A DNA stretch of 64,000 bases from Candidatus Poribacteria bacterium (GCA_022821725.1 JAJEDB010000091.1:62001-126000); one strand, 5' to 3'; positions 25,973-34,375 are shown, counted from the first letter of the stretch. Translations and numbers: made by a program. The notes: generated by a model not told the origin, from the letters alone.

Positions 25973-26056
25973 GCCCCTGTGGTGGAATTTGGTATACACA
26001 GCAGGTTGAGGGCCTGTGCCTTAATTGGCATACTGGTTCGAGTCCAGTCGGGGGCA
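25973..26056 (+). tRNA. tRNA-Leu (GAG)
   Basis: 84 bases, class II. Acceptor GCCCCTG pairs with CGGGGGC, discriminator A. The anticodon stem GCAGG/CCTGT holds loop TTGAGGG with anticodon GAG. A long variable arm (GCC..GGC) follows, then a normal T arm with GGTTCGAGTCC. CCA is not encoded. It reads CUC/CUU leucine codons. Confidence 0.95.
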
Positions 26057-26079
26057 TTTCCCTTTTTTGATTTCAGATA

Positions 26080-27249
26080 CTAATTCCAGTCGCTGACGGA
26101 CGAGGCACCCTCAAGCAACTCCCGATATACCTGATAAGTCTGTTCCGCAATCGTCTCCCATGTGAAATCCTTGACGCGGTTAAGCCCACCTTCAACTAAA
26201 GCGTTCCGAAGACAGGCATCGTGTGTGATGCGATGTATCCGTTCTGCCAAAGCCTCCCTATTGCCCTCAGGGAAGGTAAGTCCGGCGTTATCAATCACAT
26301 GCGGAATTTCGCCGGAATCTGAACCGACGACCGGCACTTCGCATGCCATTGCTTCGATAAGCACCCTACCGAAGAATTCTACCCATCCGGGTGTTGTCCG
26401 AGAGGGCAACACCAGTGTATCCATACAATTAATATAGGCGGCTACCGCTTCAGGCGGCACCGCGTCTATCCACACAATATGTCCAGAGATGCCAAGCGTT
26501 TCGGCGGTTTCTTGAAAACGCGCTTTATCTTCACCTTGTCCGACGATTAGCAGTTTATATGTGCGCGTCGTATCTCGGTTTACAAGGGACGCTACAGCCT
26601 CAAGAAGTGTGTCTACTCCCTTCATCTGAAGCAATCTCCCTACGTAACCAACGACAAAACAGTCGCTGAGCTGCAACGAAGTCTTCAACGTGCTGACATC
26701 CATTTTATAGAAATGCTGGACATCCACACCGTTCGGAAACGGGGTTTGCTGTCCGGTGTAACCGCGTTGCGTTAGGATCTTCCCAGCGTCCACACTCAGT
26801 GGGAACGCTCTATCCGTTTCTCGAAAAACACGGCGTTCAATCCACACAGGTAAAAAGCCAAACCGCTGTTGAGTCGGTATACTCAGGGATGTCCGAAAGA
26901 TAAAACGGCTGTTTGGACAGTATTTGCGTTTCAACCGAACTGTCTGTAGCGCATTAAGGCTCCAAGCCTCCTCTTCCAAGTGGATAATATCCGGTTGAAA
27001 ATCTCGGAAGTGGGGCTTCACACCCTGGCGGTAGTAAAAACGACTGCCGTATCCCGAAAATCGTATTGGACACGGAAATTCTGCACACGGCGTGTCCAAT
27101 GCCGGTTCAAAGACAATCTCTTGAAAACTTTCATACCAACGTGCAGGAACGACAACCCGTAATGTGACATCCGGACGTTCTGCGATGAGAGCGAACTTTC
27201 GTCGGTACGGCTTCATAATATAGGAATGAGAAAGGACTAAGATACGCAC
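26080..27249 (-). CDS. Glycosyltransferase family 4 protein
   Basis: 389 residues with two Rossmann-like (GT-B) halves. The N-terminal half starts MRILVLSHSYIMKPYRRKFA. The C-terminal Glycos_transf_1 domain carries VGYVGRLLQMKGVDTLLEA (near 205), LLIVGQGEDKARF and the conserved donor-binding ALVLPSRTTPG..EFFGRVLIEAMACEVPVV stretch (PSR near 285, EAMACE near 303). It transfers a sugar from a nucleotide donor to an envelope or exopolysaccharide acceptor. Start is GTG at 27249 with no clear ribosome-binding site, 14 bases after the coiled-coil gene, so an operon is likely. Confidence 0.9.
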   Translation of the reverse strand: MRILVLSHSYIMKPYRRKFALIAERPDVTLRVVVPARWYESFQEIVFEPALDTPCAEFPCPIRFSGYGSRFYYRQGVKPHFRDFQPDIIHLEEEAWSLNALQTVRLKRKYCPNSRFIFRTSLSIPTQQRFGFLPVWIERRVFRETDRAFPLSVDAGKILTQRGYTGQQTPFPNGVDVQHFYKMDVSTLKTSLQLSDCFVVGYVGRLLQMKGVDTLLEAVASLVNRDTTRTYKLLIVGQGEDKARFQETAETLGISGHIVWIDAVPPEAVAAYINCMDTLVLPSRTTPGWVEFFGRVLIEAMACEVPVVGSDSGEIPHVIDNAGLTFPEGNREALAERIHRITHDACLRNALVEGGLNRVKDFTWETIAEQTYQVYRELLEGASSVSDWN

Positions 27250-27263
27250 GGGTCATTAAGTCC

Positions 27264-27665
27264 CTAAACACTCCCAAAGATTCTCGGGCTCACTGATGGC
27301 TCATCTTCAGAGACATCCGCATCCGATTCATCAGGGGCTGCCTCAAAAGTGATTTCCTCGTTTATATCTACTGAACTTTCATCTGAAGCAACGAGAACAT
27401 CCATCAAACCCTCAAGTCTTTCGCGGATCTCTGATCGTTCATCCGAAACCGCCGCACGCTCTGCGTCAAGCTCCTCCCTAAGGTTACTATTACGATTTTC
27501 AATATCTTGAATCTGTGCATCGCGTTGCAGTAAATCACTGTTGAGCCGGGCAATTTCAGCCTCCAGTTCCAGTTTGTCTGCTCTTAATTCCTGAACGGTT
27601 GAAATCGCAAGTTCAACACGTTCCTCCAGCAGCGATACAATACTTTGTTCTAATGCGTCAGACAT
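27264..27665 (-). CDS. Coiled-coil protein of unknown function
   Basis: 133 residues. Almost all of residues 10-95 are heptad-like, with many Glu, Leu and Arg (VELAISTVQELRADKLELEAEIA), predicting a parallel coiled coil. The C terminus is acidic and Ser-rich (ITFEAAPDESDADVSEDEPS), probably disordered. GGAGG precedes the ATG at 27665. It is cytoplasmic with no signal peptide and directly precedes a glycosyltransferase. I do not recognise the family; the general look is like small ZapB-type or cell-division coiled coils, but that is not supported further. Confidence 0.65.
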   Translation of the reverse strand: MSDALEQSIVSLLEERVELAISTVQELRADKLELEAEIARLNSDLLQRDAQIQDIENRNSNLREELDAERAAVSDERSEIRERLEGLMDVLVASDESSVDINEEITFEAAPDESDADVSEDEPSVSPRIFGSV

Positions 27666-27692
27666 ATTAATTCCTCCAAAATGGTATGTTTA

Positions 27693-28613
27693 TTAATTCG
27701 CGACGGATTTGCGATTCTCCGCCGCAGCGGTAACACTCGTTTCAATCAGTGATAGATGCTCAGCATCCGCCCAATCTTGACATTCATGGACGTAGTGAAA
27801 AAGGTACTGTTGCGCGTACCCTACGCTATCCCCGAAGTAACCATGCGCGAACTCGCGTATCTCAGGATACGTAGCACGCCTCCGCAGATAAAGTGTCTCA
27901 AAGATTCGTTTTATCCAAACATCAATCGGTAATGCTGCAAGATGCCCAAGTGAAAATAGACAGATACAATCGGCGACTTTCTCACCTATACCTTTTCTGC
28001 GCATTAATTCGCGCTTCGCCTCAGGATAGGACATCTCCTTCACCGCCGTGAGTTCAAATTCACCACTCACAACTGCTGCCGCAGCTTCTCGAAGATAACT
28101 CGCCCGGTAGCCGGTGCCACACGCGAGAAGTTCTGCCTCTGTTGTAGCCCCGAGTGCTTCTGGACTTGGGAAACTATAATCCACGTAACCTCCAAACGTC
28201 AGCTGTTCACCAAAACGCTCGGAGAGCCTGCGGATAATCCCACGAATCCGGGATATATTGTTGTTCTGAGATAAAATGAATGATGCCACCGTTTCCCAAA
28301 GTTCTTGGTTCAGAATGCGCATCCCCCAAAGTTTCTCAAGCGCCCGATGCATATACGCATCGTTGTCAACTGCAGCGAGGAGCTTTGGAACATCGCGGTC
28401 AAGATCAAGATAGTGTCGGAGAAATGGGACGAAGGTAGTTTTATCCTCGGTGGTAGAACTCTCCACACGCAAGGTAGTTCCTACTTGACAAATTTTGAGG
28501 ATGCGTCCCTCCACGACACCGTAATAGGCATCATCTATTCGATTCCATCGAAACGACTGTCCGGATTCTAAGGTATATTTCAAACTAAAGTCTGTTGCAT
28601 CCTGAATCTGCAT
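27693..28613 (-). CDS. 8-oxoguanine DNA glycosylase, OGG1 type
   Basis: 306 residues from the ATG at 28613; a TTG at 28652 would add 13. The N-terminal OGG_N domain (FSLKYTLESGQSFRWNRI) is followed by the HhH-GPD domain. The helix-hairpin-helix RRKGIGEKVADCICLFSLG (near 222) includes the catalytic Lys equivalent to human K249, and PIDVWIKRIF carries the catalytic Asp (near 248). The enzyme removes oxidised guanine from DNA by a glycosylase/lyase mechanism. It is closer to OGG1/archaeal-style enzymes than to MutM. Stand-alone gene. Confidence 0.92.
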   Translation of the reverse strand: MQIQDATDFSLKYTLESGQSFRWNRIDDAYYGVVEGRILKICQVGTTLRVESSTTEDKTTFVPFLRHYLDLDRDVPKLLAAVDNDAYMHRALEKLWGMRILNQELWETVASFILSQNNNISRIRGIIRRLSERFGEQLTFGGYVDYSFPSPEALGATTEAELLACGTGYRASYLREAAAAVVSGEFELTAVKEMSYPEAKRELMRRKGIGEKVADCICLFSLGHLAALPIDVWIKRIFETLYLRRRATYPEIREFAHGYFGDSVGYAQQYLFHYVHECQDWADAEHLSLIETSVTAAAENRKSVAN

Positions 28614-28749
28614 CGTGTGTTTTGTTGAGTTTTGGTGAGCACTTGTAAGCAATACCCTTGATATTTACCAATTAGTATATAGTAAATTTCAAAAATTAGC
28701 AAATTTTTATTCTATGTCCCAAAATCCACTCTATTTTCAGCGACCTGAT

Positions 28750-28778
28750 TTGACATTTTGCTCAGTTACGGGTATAAT
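28750..28778 (+). promoter_or_regulatory. Consensus sigma70 promoter upstream of the PpiD-like gene
   Basis: TTGACA (28750-28755), a 17-base spacer and TATAAT (28773-28778). The 90-bp MITE-like element lies between it and the gene start at 28931, so it would be transcribed into the 5' leader. Confidence 0.8.
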
Positions 28779-28803
28779 ATTAACACCTTGGTCTGAAAGT
28801 AAC

Positions 28804-28893
28804 AGGACTTACGCAGCTCCCTCGCTGGCGAGGTTTCCTAACCTCGCCAATAGCGCAATATGTAGCGTTTTATGGGAAAATTGCGTAAATCCT
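28804..28893. mobile_element. 90-bp MITE-like element, copy B
   Basis: Ends AGGACTTAC (28804-28812) and GTAAATCCT (28885-28893) are the same terminal inverted repeats as in copy A at 19519-19608. Total length is also 90 bases. The centre holds GGCGAGGTTTCCTAACCTCGCC instead of the GGTAGGTGCGG palindrome. Confidence 0.65.
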
Positions 28894-28930
28894 GAGTAAT
28901 AGAAACTAAACAGGAGAAACCTTGTAAAAC

Positions 28931-30889
28931 ATGATTATCTTTCTACGCGAAAAATTTATTGCGCAACTCTTTATGTGGATAATCGCCATTGTGTTCCTCG
29001 CAGGGACGGTGTTCCTCTACAGCAACACGCAGGGCAGGGGTGAAGATCCAGAAGGAGAAGTCGTTCTCAGAATTAATAACGCAGAAGTCAAGCGAGGAGA
29101 GTTTGAGAGTGCCGTCGCTAATGCTTTGGAAACGCAAAGACGCAACCAGAGATTCGGCGCACTGGATCGAGAGGAAACGCAGAAGTCAGTCATTGAGCGA
29201 TGGATACAACAAACCATACTTGGAAGTGTGGATATCGGTCCTGCTGAAATAGAACGCTATATCCGAAGCGACACCACCCGAGTCGAGCAGTACAATCTTT
29301 ACCAACAGTTAGGAGCAGCAGACCTCTATACGGAGAATGTTCGTTTACAACTCAGTTCCGCTGCACTCCGAGATAGTGTGCAATCACTTGAGTTGATAAC
29401 CGATACTGAAGCAGAACAAGCATATCGACTTGAGTCAGACAAGGCAAAAGTTAAATTTATTGAGTTTAAGCATAGTGATTATGCCGCAACGACTGAAGTA
29501 GATGAAGCAGAAGCAGAGGCGTACTTTGAGAAAAATCGGGATAACTATAAATCGGAAGAACAGGTGAATGTAAAGTTTATTAGGGTAAATCCTGCCGATC
29601 TCGTTTCAGACGAAGACATTGCTGCGCATTACGAGGAGAATCAAGCGGAGTTTACAACACCCGAAGTGGTTAAAGCACGCCATATCTTGAAAAAATTTCC
29701 TGATAACGCAACCGACGAACAAAAGACGGAGACCAAAACTGCCGCAGCGGAACTCCTCAAAACTATCAACGCAGCGCTGGCAGCGGGCGCGGACTTCGCA
29801 GAACTCGCAAGGACCCATTCAGAGGGACCTTCCGGTGCCCAAGGTGGCGCGTTAAGGGGTGGAAACCCAAAACTTCCACCCGGAGACTACTTTGCACGTG
29901 GAGACATGGTCAAACCCTTTGAGGAAACAGCTTTTGACAGCCTCGAACCAGGAGAAGTCAGCGGTTTAGTCGAAACACAATTTGGGTTCCACATCATCAA
30001 GTTGGAGGAAAAGAGAGCACCAGAGGGGCAACCTTTCGACCAGGTCCAATACGACATCCGGCAAAAACTCGTTCAAGTCAGCGGTGTTGATGAGGCAAAA
30101 GAAGTTGCGTCCGACCTTCTGTATGAAATCGAAATTCAGGACTATGACGCGGCGCTTGCACTTGAAAGATACAAGGAACTTTCCTTCATCGCACTGGAAA
30201 CAGGGTTCTTCAGTCGTGACGTTACAACTATTCCGCAGATTGGTGCAAGATGGGGGTATCAAGGGTTAATCGAAGAACTCTTTGATATGGAAGTGAACGT
30301 AATAAAGGTTGTTGAGGCGAAAAAATCTAATGGAGAACAGATAGAAGCCTATTTTGTTGCCACCGTTCTTGAAAAAAAACCGGCAACTATTCCAGCGTTT
30401 TCAGAAATCAAACCGCAGGTCCTCAGCGATCTGAAAACGGAAAAATCCAAGGAACGTGCCTTTGAGGATGCACAAAACCTGCTTAATAAACGGGCAGACA
30501 CCACATCACTGGATGCCTTACTGGAAAAGTATGACGCGCCTGAGAGTTTAGCAACAGACCGACTTTCTGTCCAAGAAAGCAACCTGTTCGCGCTCAGTCC
30601 AAACAGCGATTATATTGCCGGTATGGGAAGTTCGACTGAAACGATGTTCGCCGCATTTCAGATGGAAGTTGATGAGATTGGGGGTCCCTTCAAAGGGAGC
30701 AATTCTGTCTATATTGTCCAACTCATTGAGAGGGAAGAACCTGACATTGAAACGTTCCAAATGGACCCAGCTGAGAAAGCACGGCATCGTCAAGCTCTCA
30801 TTCAAGCGAAAAAACGGGAAACATATTTGAATTGGTTCGCCGCACGCAAAAAGGCGAGTGAACTCTGGATCCATCCGGATTATCGTTAA
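28931..30889 (+). CDS. Membrane-anchored peptidyl-prolyl isomerase, PpiD/SurA-like
   Basis: 652 residues. One N-terminal transmembrane helix (AQLFMWIIAIVFLAGTVFLY, about 11-30) anchors a periplasmic protein. A SurA_N-like helical part (VVLRINNAEVKRGEFESAV) precedes one parvulin (PpiC) domain (about 245-345: ARHILKKF, GPSGAQGGALRGG, QFGFHIIKLEE). A long helical C-terminal region resembles PpiD. Such proteins help outer-membrane and secreted proteins fold after Sec export, plausible in a cell making large surface proteins. It overlaps the convergent mqnC by 4 bases. Confidence 0.88.
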   Translation: MIIFLREKFIAQLFMWIIAIVFLAGTVFLYSNTQGRGEDPEGEVVLRINNAEVKRGEFESAVANALETQRRNQRFGALDREETQKSVIERWIQQTILGSVDIGPAEIERYIRSDTTRVEQYNLYQQLGAADLYTENVRLQLSSAALRDSVQSLELITDTEAEQAYRLESDKAKVKFIEFKHSDYAATTEVDEAEAEAYFEKNRDNYKSEEQVNVKFIRVNPADLVSDEDIAAHYEENQAEFTTPEVVKARHILKKFPDNATDEQKTETKTAAAELLKTINAALAAGADFAELARTHSEGPSGAQGGALRGGNPKLPPGDYFARGDMVKPFEETAFDSLEPGEVSGLVETQFGFHIIKLEEKRAPEGQPFDQVQYDIRQKLVQVSGVDEAKEVASDLLYEIEIQDYDAALALERYKELSFIALETGFFSRDVTTIPQIGARWGYQGLIEELFDMEVNVIKVVEAKKSNGEQIEAYFVATVLEKKPATIPAFSEIKPQVLSDLKTEKSKERAFEDAQNLLNKRADTTSLDALLEKYDAPESLATDRLSVQESNLFALSPNSDYIAGMGSSTETMFAAFQMEVDEIGGPFKGSNSVYIVQLIEREEPDIETFQMDPAEKARHRQALIQAKKRETYLNWFAARKKASELWIHPDYR

Positions 30890-31953
30890 TTCAGGAGTTC
30901 GTAGAAAAAATTGCGGCGTTTGGGGATATAACCTAACTCGGCTATCGTGCGTTCGATCTCCTCGATCGGCATGCAATAGACCGTTCCCGCTTTGCTGACA
31001 ACGTTCTCCTCTATCATTGTGCCGCCCATATCATTCGCACCGAATTTAAGCGATAATTGTCCGATCTTCGGACCTTGGGTTACCCATGAAGATTGAAAGT
31101 TGTCGAAGTTATCCAGAAACAATCGCGAAATAGCGAGTGTTTTGAGGTATTCAAAACTCCCCGCCGGTGGTATATGATCCATGCGGGTATTAGCGGGTTG
31201 TAGCGACCAACAGATAAACGCTGTGAATCCACCTGTTTCATCTTGCAAATCACGTAATCTGACGAGGTGCTCGACACGTTCGGCGTAACTCTCTACATGC
31301 CCGTACATCATCGTCGCGCTCGACTTCAGCCCGACCAAATGTCCCTGACGCATGACCTCCAGCCACTCGTCAGCCGTGCATTTTTTAGGGCTAATCTCAT
31401 TACGGGCATGATCAGTAAGAATCTCTGCACCGCCCCCAGGGATCGAATCAAGTCCAGCGTCTCGTAACCGGATAAGCATCTCTCGCAGCGACATACGGTT
31501 TATCTTGGCAAACCAATCCAACTCTGGTGGGGAAAACCCGTGGATATGGATGCGGTAATTTGCTTTGATCCAACGCAGGAGATCTTCGTACCAGTCAAGT
31601 TTGAGTTTCGGATGCAATCCACCTTGCATGAGAATCAACTCACCGCCAAGATCCAGTGTTTCTTGTATCTTTTTCCCCAGTTCTTCCCGTTCCATGACAT
31701 AAGCGTCAGGGTCTTGACGATGGCGGTAAAAAGCACAGAAATCGCAGTCCACATAACACCAATTGGTATAGTTGATATTTCGGTCAACAATATACGTGAC
31801 GTAGCCTTCGGGATGTTTGCGTTGTCGGGCGATATCTGCAGCGTGCCCCAGAGAAAGTAGATCGTGGCTCTTGAAAAGCGTCAGGCAGTCATCAAAATCT
31901 AACCGTTCGCCCGAAAATGATTTCTCAAGAATAGATTGGATGTTTGTATCCAT
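30886..31953 (-). CDS. mqnC: Cyclic dehypoxanthinyl futalosine synthase (radical SAM)
   Basis: 355 residues. The radical SAM cluster motif CYVDCDFC (CxxxCxxC, near 60) is followed by FYRHRQDPDAYVM. Further MqnC/CofH-family features are LMQGGLHPKLKLDWYEDLL (near 110), HGFSPPEL, LDSIPGGGAEIL (near 170) and the C-terminal FGANDMGGTMIEENVV (near 305). MqnC cyclises dehypoxanthine futalosine in the futalosine menaquinone pathway. The close homologue MqnE is less likely given the C-terminal pattern. This implies menaquinone respiration. A -35/-10 pair lies 55 bases upstream. Confidence 0.9.
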   Translation of the reverse strand: MDTNIQSILEKSFSGERLDFDDCLTLFKSHDLLSLGHAADIARQRKHPEGYVTYIVDRNINYTNWCYVDCDFCAFYRHRQDPDAYVMEREELGKKIQETLDLGGELILMQGGLHPKLKLDWYEDLLRWIKANYRIHIHGFSPPELDWFAKINRMSLREMLIRLRDAGLDSIPGGGAEILTDHARNEISPKKCTADEWLEVMRQGHLVGLKSSATMMYGHVESYAERVEHLVRLRDLQDETGGFTAFICWSLQPANTRMDHIPPAGSFEYLKTLAISRLFLDNFDNFQSSWVTQGPKIGQLSLKFGANDMGGTMIEENVVSKAGTVYCMPIEEIERTIAELGYIPKRRNFFYELLN

Positions 31954-32007
31954 TTACGAGGGTCCTTCAATTCTATAAAACAGACTGATACCAAATCTAA
32001 TGTTGCA

Positions 32008-32036
32008 ATTCTAACACTTTATAATCTGTTTGTCAA
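32008..32036 (-). promoter_or_regulatory. Promoter for mqnC
   Basis: Minus-strand TTGACA (32036-32031), 17-base spacer, TAGAAT (32013-32008). It is 55 bases from the mqnC ATG and back to back with the rpoZ promoter. Confidence 0.65.
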
Positions 32037-32054
32037 CTTTTTTGACATTTTAAT

Positions 32055-32082
32055 TTGACTTTCGCGGAAAATTCAGTATAAT
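32055..32082 (+). promoter_or_regulatory. Promoter for rpoZ
   Basis: TTGACT (32055-32060), 16-base spacer, TATAAT (32077-32082), 47 bases before the ATG at 32129. The gene has GAGGAGAG as ribosome-binding site. Confidence 0.75.
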
Positions 32083-32128
32083 TGTAACACGTTTGTTCTG
32101 AATCTGTATTTAACGAGGAGAGACGAAA

Positions 32129-32473
32129 ATGAGCGAAGTCGTTTACAATGAGGACTTGGTGAAACGCGTATCCAATAAATACCTTGCAGTGAATGTTGCC
32201 GCAAAGCGCGCCAGAGATATAAACGCAAACGGTTTGCCGATTGCGCCGTCAAGCACTGCAGACAAAAAGAAGAAACCTGTCGCCGTTGCCACACAAGAGT
32301 TAGTTGAGGGGAAACTTCACTTTGAAAGAAGCGAGGTCAAAGCACCCGCTCAGAATACACCCTCGATTTTTACCGACTCGCAGGATTCAGACGACGGGAG
32401 TGATATATTTGATGAAGAACTTCTCGCACGCGAAGGTGATGCTGACCCAGAGGAGCGTGAGGAAGGTCTCTAA
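32129..32473 (+). CDS. rpoZ: RNA polymerase omega subunit
   Basis: 114 residues. The N-terminal part contains the omega core pattern: NKYLAVNVAAKRARDIN (helix contacting beta-prime, near 18-34), then KKKPVAVATQELVEGKLHFE (near 50-70). The C-terminal 45 residues are acidic and Ser-rich and probably disordered, longer than in minimal omegas. Omega assists assembly of the beta-prime subunit. The gene is usually beside gmk or spoT; here it stands just before the tRNA-ribosomal protein locus, which supports a transcription-machinery role. Confidence 0.8.
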   Translation: MSEVVYNEDLVKRVSNKYLAVNVAAKRARDINANGLPIAPSSTADKKKKPVAVATQELVEGKLHFERSEVKAPAQNTPSIFTDSQDSDDGSDIFDEELLAREGDADPEEREEGL

Positions 32474-32536
32474 ATCTCATTGATGCCGAAAATTGCGCCT
32501 ACCCAAACAACCTCTCGTCAAAAAAATTGAAGGCAC

Positions 32537-32565
32537 TTGACAATTCCCAATAAAGAGGGTATAAT
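32537..32565 (+). promoter_or_regulatory. Perfect-consensus promoter of the tRNA-rpmG-secE locus
   Basis: TTGACA (32537-32542), a 17-base spacer and TATAAT (32560-32565), 10 bases before tRNA-Thr. Both hexamers and the spacing are ideal, as expected for a stable-RNA operon. It may drive transcription through four tRNAs into rpmG. Confidence 0.9.
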
Positions 32566-32575
32566 TAAAAGTGCT

Positions 32576-32647
32576 GCTGACGTGGCTCAATGGTAGAGCA
32601 AGTGATTTGTAATCACTAGGTTGGAGGTTCGATTCCTCTCGTCAGCT
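32576..32647 (+). tRNA. tRNA-Thr (TGT)
   Basis: 72 bases. Acceptor GCTGACG/CGTCAGC, discriminator T. Anticodon stem AGTGA/TCACT with loop TTTGTAA gives anticodon TGT for ACA. T arm GGAGGTTCGATTCCTCT. CCA not encoded. First of a four-tRNA run. Confidence 0.95.
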
Positions 32648-32655
32648 TTTTTAAT

Positions 32656-32737
32656 GGGGGTATGCTAGAGCGGTCAAATAGGGCAGACTGTAAATCTGTT
32701 GGCTATGCCTACGGTGGTTCGAATCCATCTGCCCCCA
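32656..32737 (+). tRNA. tRNA-Tyr (GTA)
   Basis: 82 bases, long variable arm as usual for bacterial tRNA-Tyr. Acceptor GGGGGTA/TGCCCCC, discriminator A. Anticodon loop CTGTAAA gives GTA. CCA not encoded. Confidence 0.95.
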
Positions 32738-32756
32738 TCTCTTTTTATTCTATGCT

Positions 32757-32829
32757 GCGGGAGTAGCTCAGCTGGTAGAGCATTGGCCTTCCAAGCCATG
32801 TGTCGCGGGTTCGATTCCCGTCTCCCGCT
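32757..32829 (+). tRNA. tRNA-Gly (TCC)
   Basis: 73 bases. Acceptor GCGGGAG/CTCCCGC, discriminator T. Anticodon stem TTGGC/GCCAT-side with loop CTTCCAA gives TCC for GGA/GGG. CCA not encoded. Confidence 0.95.
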
Positions 32830-32849
32830 TGTTGGTGTTTTTTATCTTT

Positions 32850-32925
<76 letters not shown>

Positions 32926-32949
32926 CTTATCGAAAGTAGAGGGTTTATT

Positions 32950-33102
32950 ATGCCCAGAGACATTGTGATATTAGCGTGTGATACATGTAGCCAACGGAAT
33001 TATGTGACGACTCGGAACCGTCGGACAAACCAGAATCGGTACGAACGGAAGAAATACTGTCGTTTCTGTCGAAAGCATACATCCCACAAGGAAACACGAT
33101 AA
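32950..33102 (+). CDS. rpmG: 50S ribosomal protein L33
   Basis: 50 residues, [20 protein letters not shown] onwards. It keeps both zinc-knuckle pairs, CDTC and CRFC, so it is the zinc-binding C+ form. It ends in a basic tail ([10 protein letters not shown]). L33 sits near the E site of the large subunit. The ATG at 32950 was chosen because the longer frame runs back into tRNA-Thr. It lies 24 bases after the tRNA, the place where tuf is normally found. Confidence 0.95.
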   Translation: MPRDIVILACDTCSQRNYVTTRNRRTNQNRYERKKYCRFCRKHTSHKETR

Positions 33103-33162
33103 CTTTTTGGGTAGGGACGTAGACACCACCGCGAAGTATACCGTCTCCTACGCAAAACTTGC

Positions 33163-33236
33163 AGGCCAGTAGCTCCAACGGCTAGAGCGTCGGTCTCCAA
33201 AACCGAATGTTGGGGGTTCGAATCCCTCCTGGCCTG
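33163..33236 (+). tRNA. tRNA-Trp (CCA)
   Basis: 74 bases. Acceptor AGGCCAG/CTGGCCT, discriminator G. Anticodon stem TCGGT/ACCGA with loop CTCCAAA gives CCA for UGG. T arm GGGGGTTCGAATCCCTC. 3' CCA not encoded. Between rpmG and secE, its conserved bacterial position. Confidence 0.95.
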
Positions 33237-33250
33237 CCTTTAATAATCTT

Positions 33251-33670
33251 ATGATAGCTCGTTTGAAAAATTACGTTCAAGGCATTAATCAAGAATGGCA
33301 GAGAGTGTCTAAACCGGATGCCAAAGAGGTCCAAGGCAGCACCATTACTGTTATCATCGCTTCCGCCGTGTTAGGGCTTTTTATTGGGTTAGTCGATGGC
33401 AACTCCGCTTTTCCGAAATGGAACAACCCGCTGGGTTGGATCTTTCTCGCAGCTCTTCCAATCGTTGTTTTCTTTATTATGCGAAGTTGGGAGAATCAAC
33501 CGCAAAGTAGTAGAGCAGCTGAATCTGAGGGTATTGACGAGAATCGGAAAGTGATAGCGGCAGCAGTAGCCTGTATCCCTTTAATTGCTGTACTTGTAAG
33601 CCAGTATGTCCTGAGTAATTCCCTTGAAGGTTTCGGGATGGCTTTCCTCAGAACTCTCTTTATTCGTTAA
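33251..33670 (+). CDS. secE: Preprotein translocase subunit SecE with C-terminal membrane extension
   Basis: 139 residues. The first about 50 residues are a normal SecE: an amphipathic helix (LKNYVQGINQEWQRVSKPDAKEV) leading into a transmembrane helix (STITVIIASAVLGLFIGLVD). Typical one-helix SecE would end near residue 65. Here two further hydrophobic segments follow (WIFLAALPIVVFFIMRSW near 73-90 and VIAAAVACIPLIAVLVSQYVL near 102-122), separated by a polar loop. SecE clamps SecY in the inner membrane. The identity rests on the N terminus and the position between tRNA-Trp and nusG. Confidence 0.9.
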   Translation: MIARLKNYVQGINQEWQRVSKPDAKEVQGSTITVIIASAVLGLFIGLVDGNSAFPKWNNPLGWIFLAALPIVVFFIMRSWENQPQSSRAAESEGIDENRKVIAAAVACIPLIAVLVSQYVLSNSLEGFGMAFLRTLFIR

Positions 33671-33701
33671 TCATAATGTGCATACACTGGTGAATCGGAA
33701 T

Positions 33702-34268
33702 ATGGATGGATACTGGTACGTCGTTCAAATATACACTGGACATGAGAAAAAGGTTAAACTTAACCTTGACAACATGATCGCCAGGGAAGAATTACAGGAC
33801 GAGATACTTCAAGTTAATGTCCCAGAGACTGAGGTTGTAGAGGTTAAGGACAGTCAACGTAAAATTAGCCTCCGACCGTCTTATCCGGGTTATGTTCTTG
33901 TCAATACCACACATGAACTCGGTCCACATGTCGATAATCCGATTGGGCAAAGGAGTTGGACGCTCATACAAGAGACACCGGGAGTCATGAACTTTTTAGG
34001 GCCCACCTCACATCCTTCGCCTCTCAGTCCTGATGACGTCGAAGCAATGCTCCAGATGTCAACCGAGGAAGAGGAAGCCCCACCGGTACCCGCAATGGAA
34101 TATGAAGTCGGTGATAAGGTCAGGGTGATAAACGGGCCGTTTAGTGGATTCTCCGGGGACATCGAAGAAATTAACATGGAACACCAACGATTACGCCTCA
34201 GCATTTCACTTTTCGGTCGCTCTACCTCCGTTGATTTGGGCTTACTCGAAGTAGAAGAATTAAACTAA
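33702..34268 (+). CDS. nusG: Transcription termination/antitermination protein NusG
   Basis: 188 residues from ATG 33702 (MDGYWYVVQIYTGHEKKVK); the open frame extends back over the end of secE, but this start gives the standard NGN-domain N terminus. The NGN domain spans about 1-120, including RPSYPGYVLVN and TPGVMNFLG. The KOW domain is at about 135-188 (YEVGDKVRVINGPFSGFSGD). NusG binds RNA polymerase and couples it to Rho and the ribosome. Followed by rplK in the conserved order. Confidence 0.95.
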   Translation: MDGYWYVVQIYTGHEKKVKLNLDNMIAREELQDEILQVNVPETEVVEVKDSQRKISLRPSYPGYVLVNTTHELGPHVDNPIGQRSWTLIQETPGVMNFLGPTSHPSPLSPDDVEAMLQMSTEEEEAPPVPAMEYEVGDKVRVINGPFSGFSGDIEEINMEHQRLRLSISLFGRSTSVDLGLLEVEELN

Positions 34269-34302
34269 ACGTAAATCGCACTTTTTAAGTGGAGAACCGT
34301 GA

Positions 34303-34356
34303 TTGTGAGTGCACGCCGTCTTACTGACTGTAAAACGCGATTTGGAACGCTCACAA
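34303..34356 (+). promoter_or_regulatory. Possible foldback in the rplK leader
   Basis: TTGTGAG (34303-34309) can pair with CTCACAA (34350-34356) about 20 bases before rplK. It could be a regulatory leader or the remains of a processing site. Weak evidence. Confidence 0.3.
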
Positions 34357-34375
34357 CCCAAAATAGGGAAAAACA

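Noticed and set aside
33103..33162. Possible tuf remnant between rpmG and tRNA-Trp
   Set aside because: The 60 bases show no EF-Tu coding similarity in any frame.
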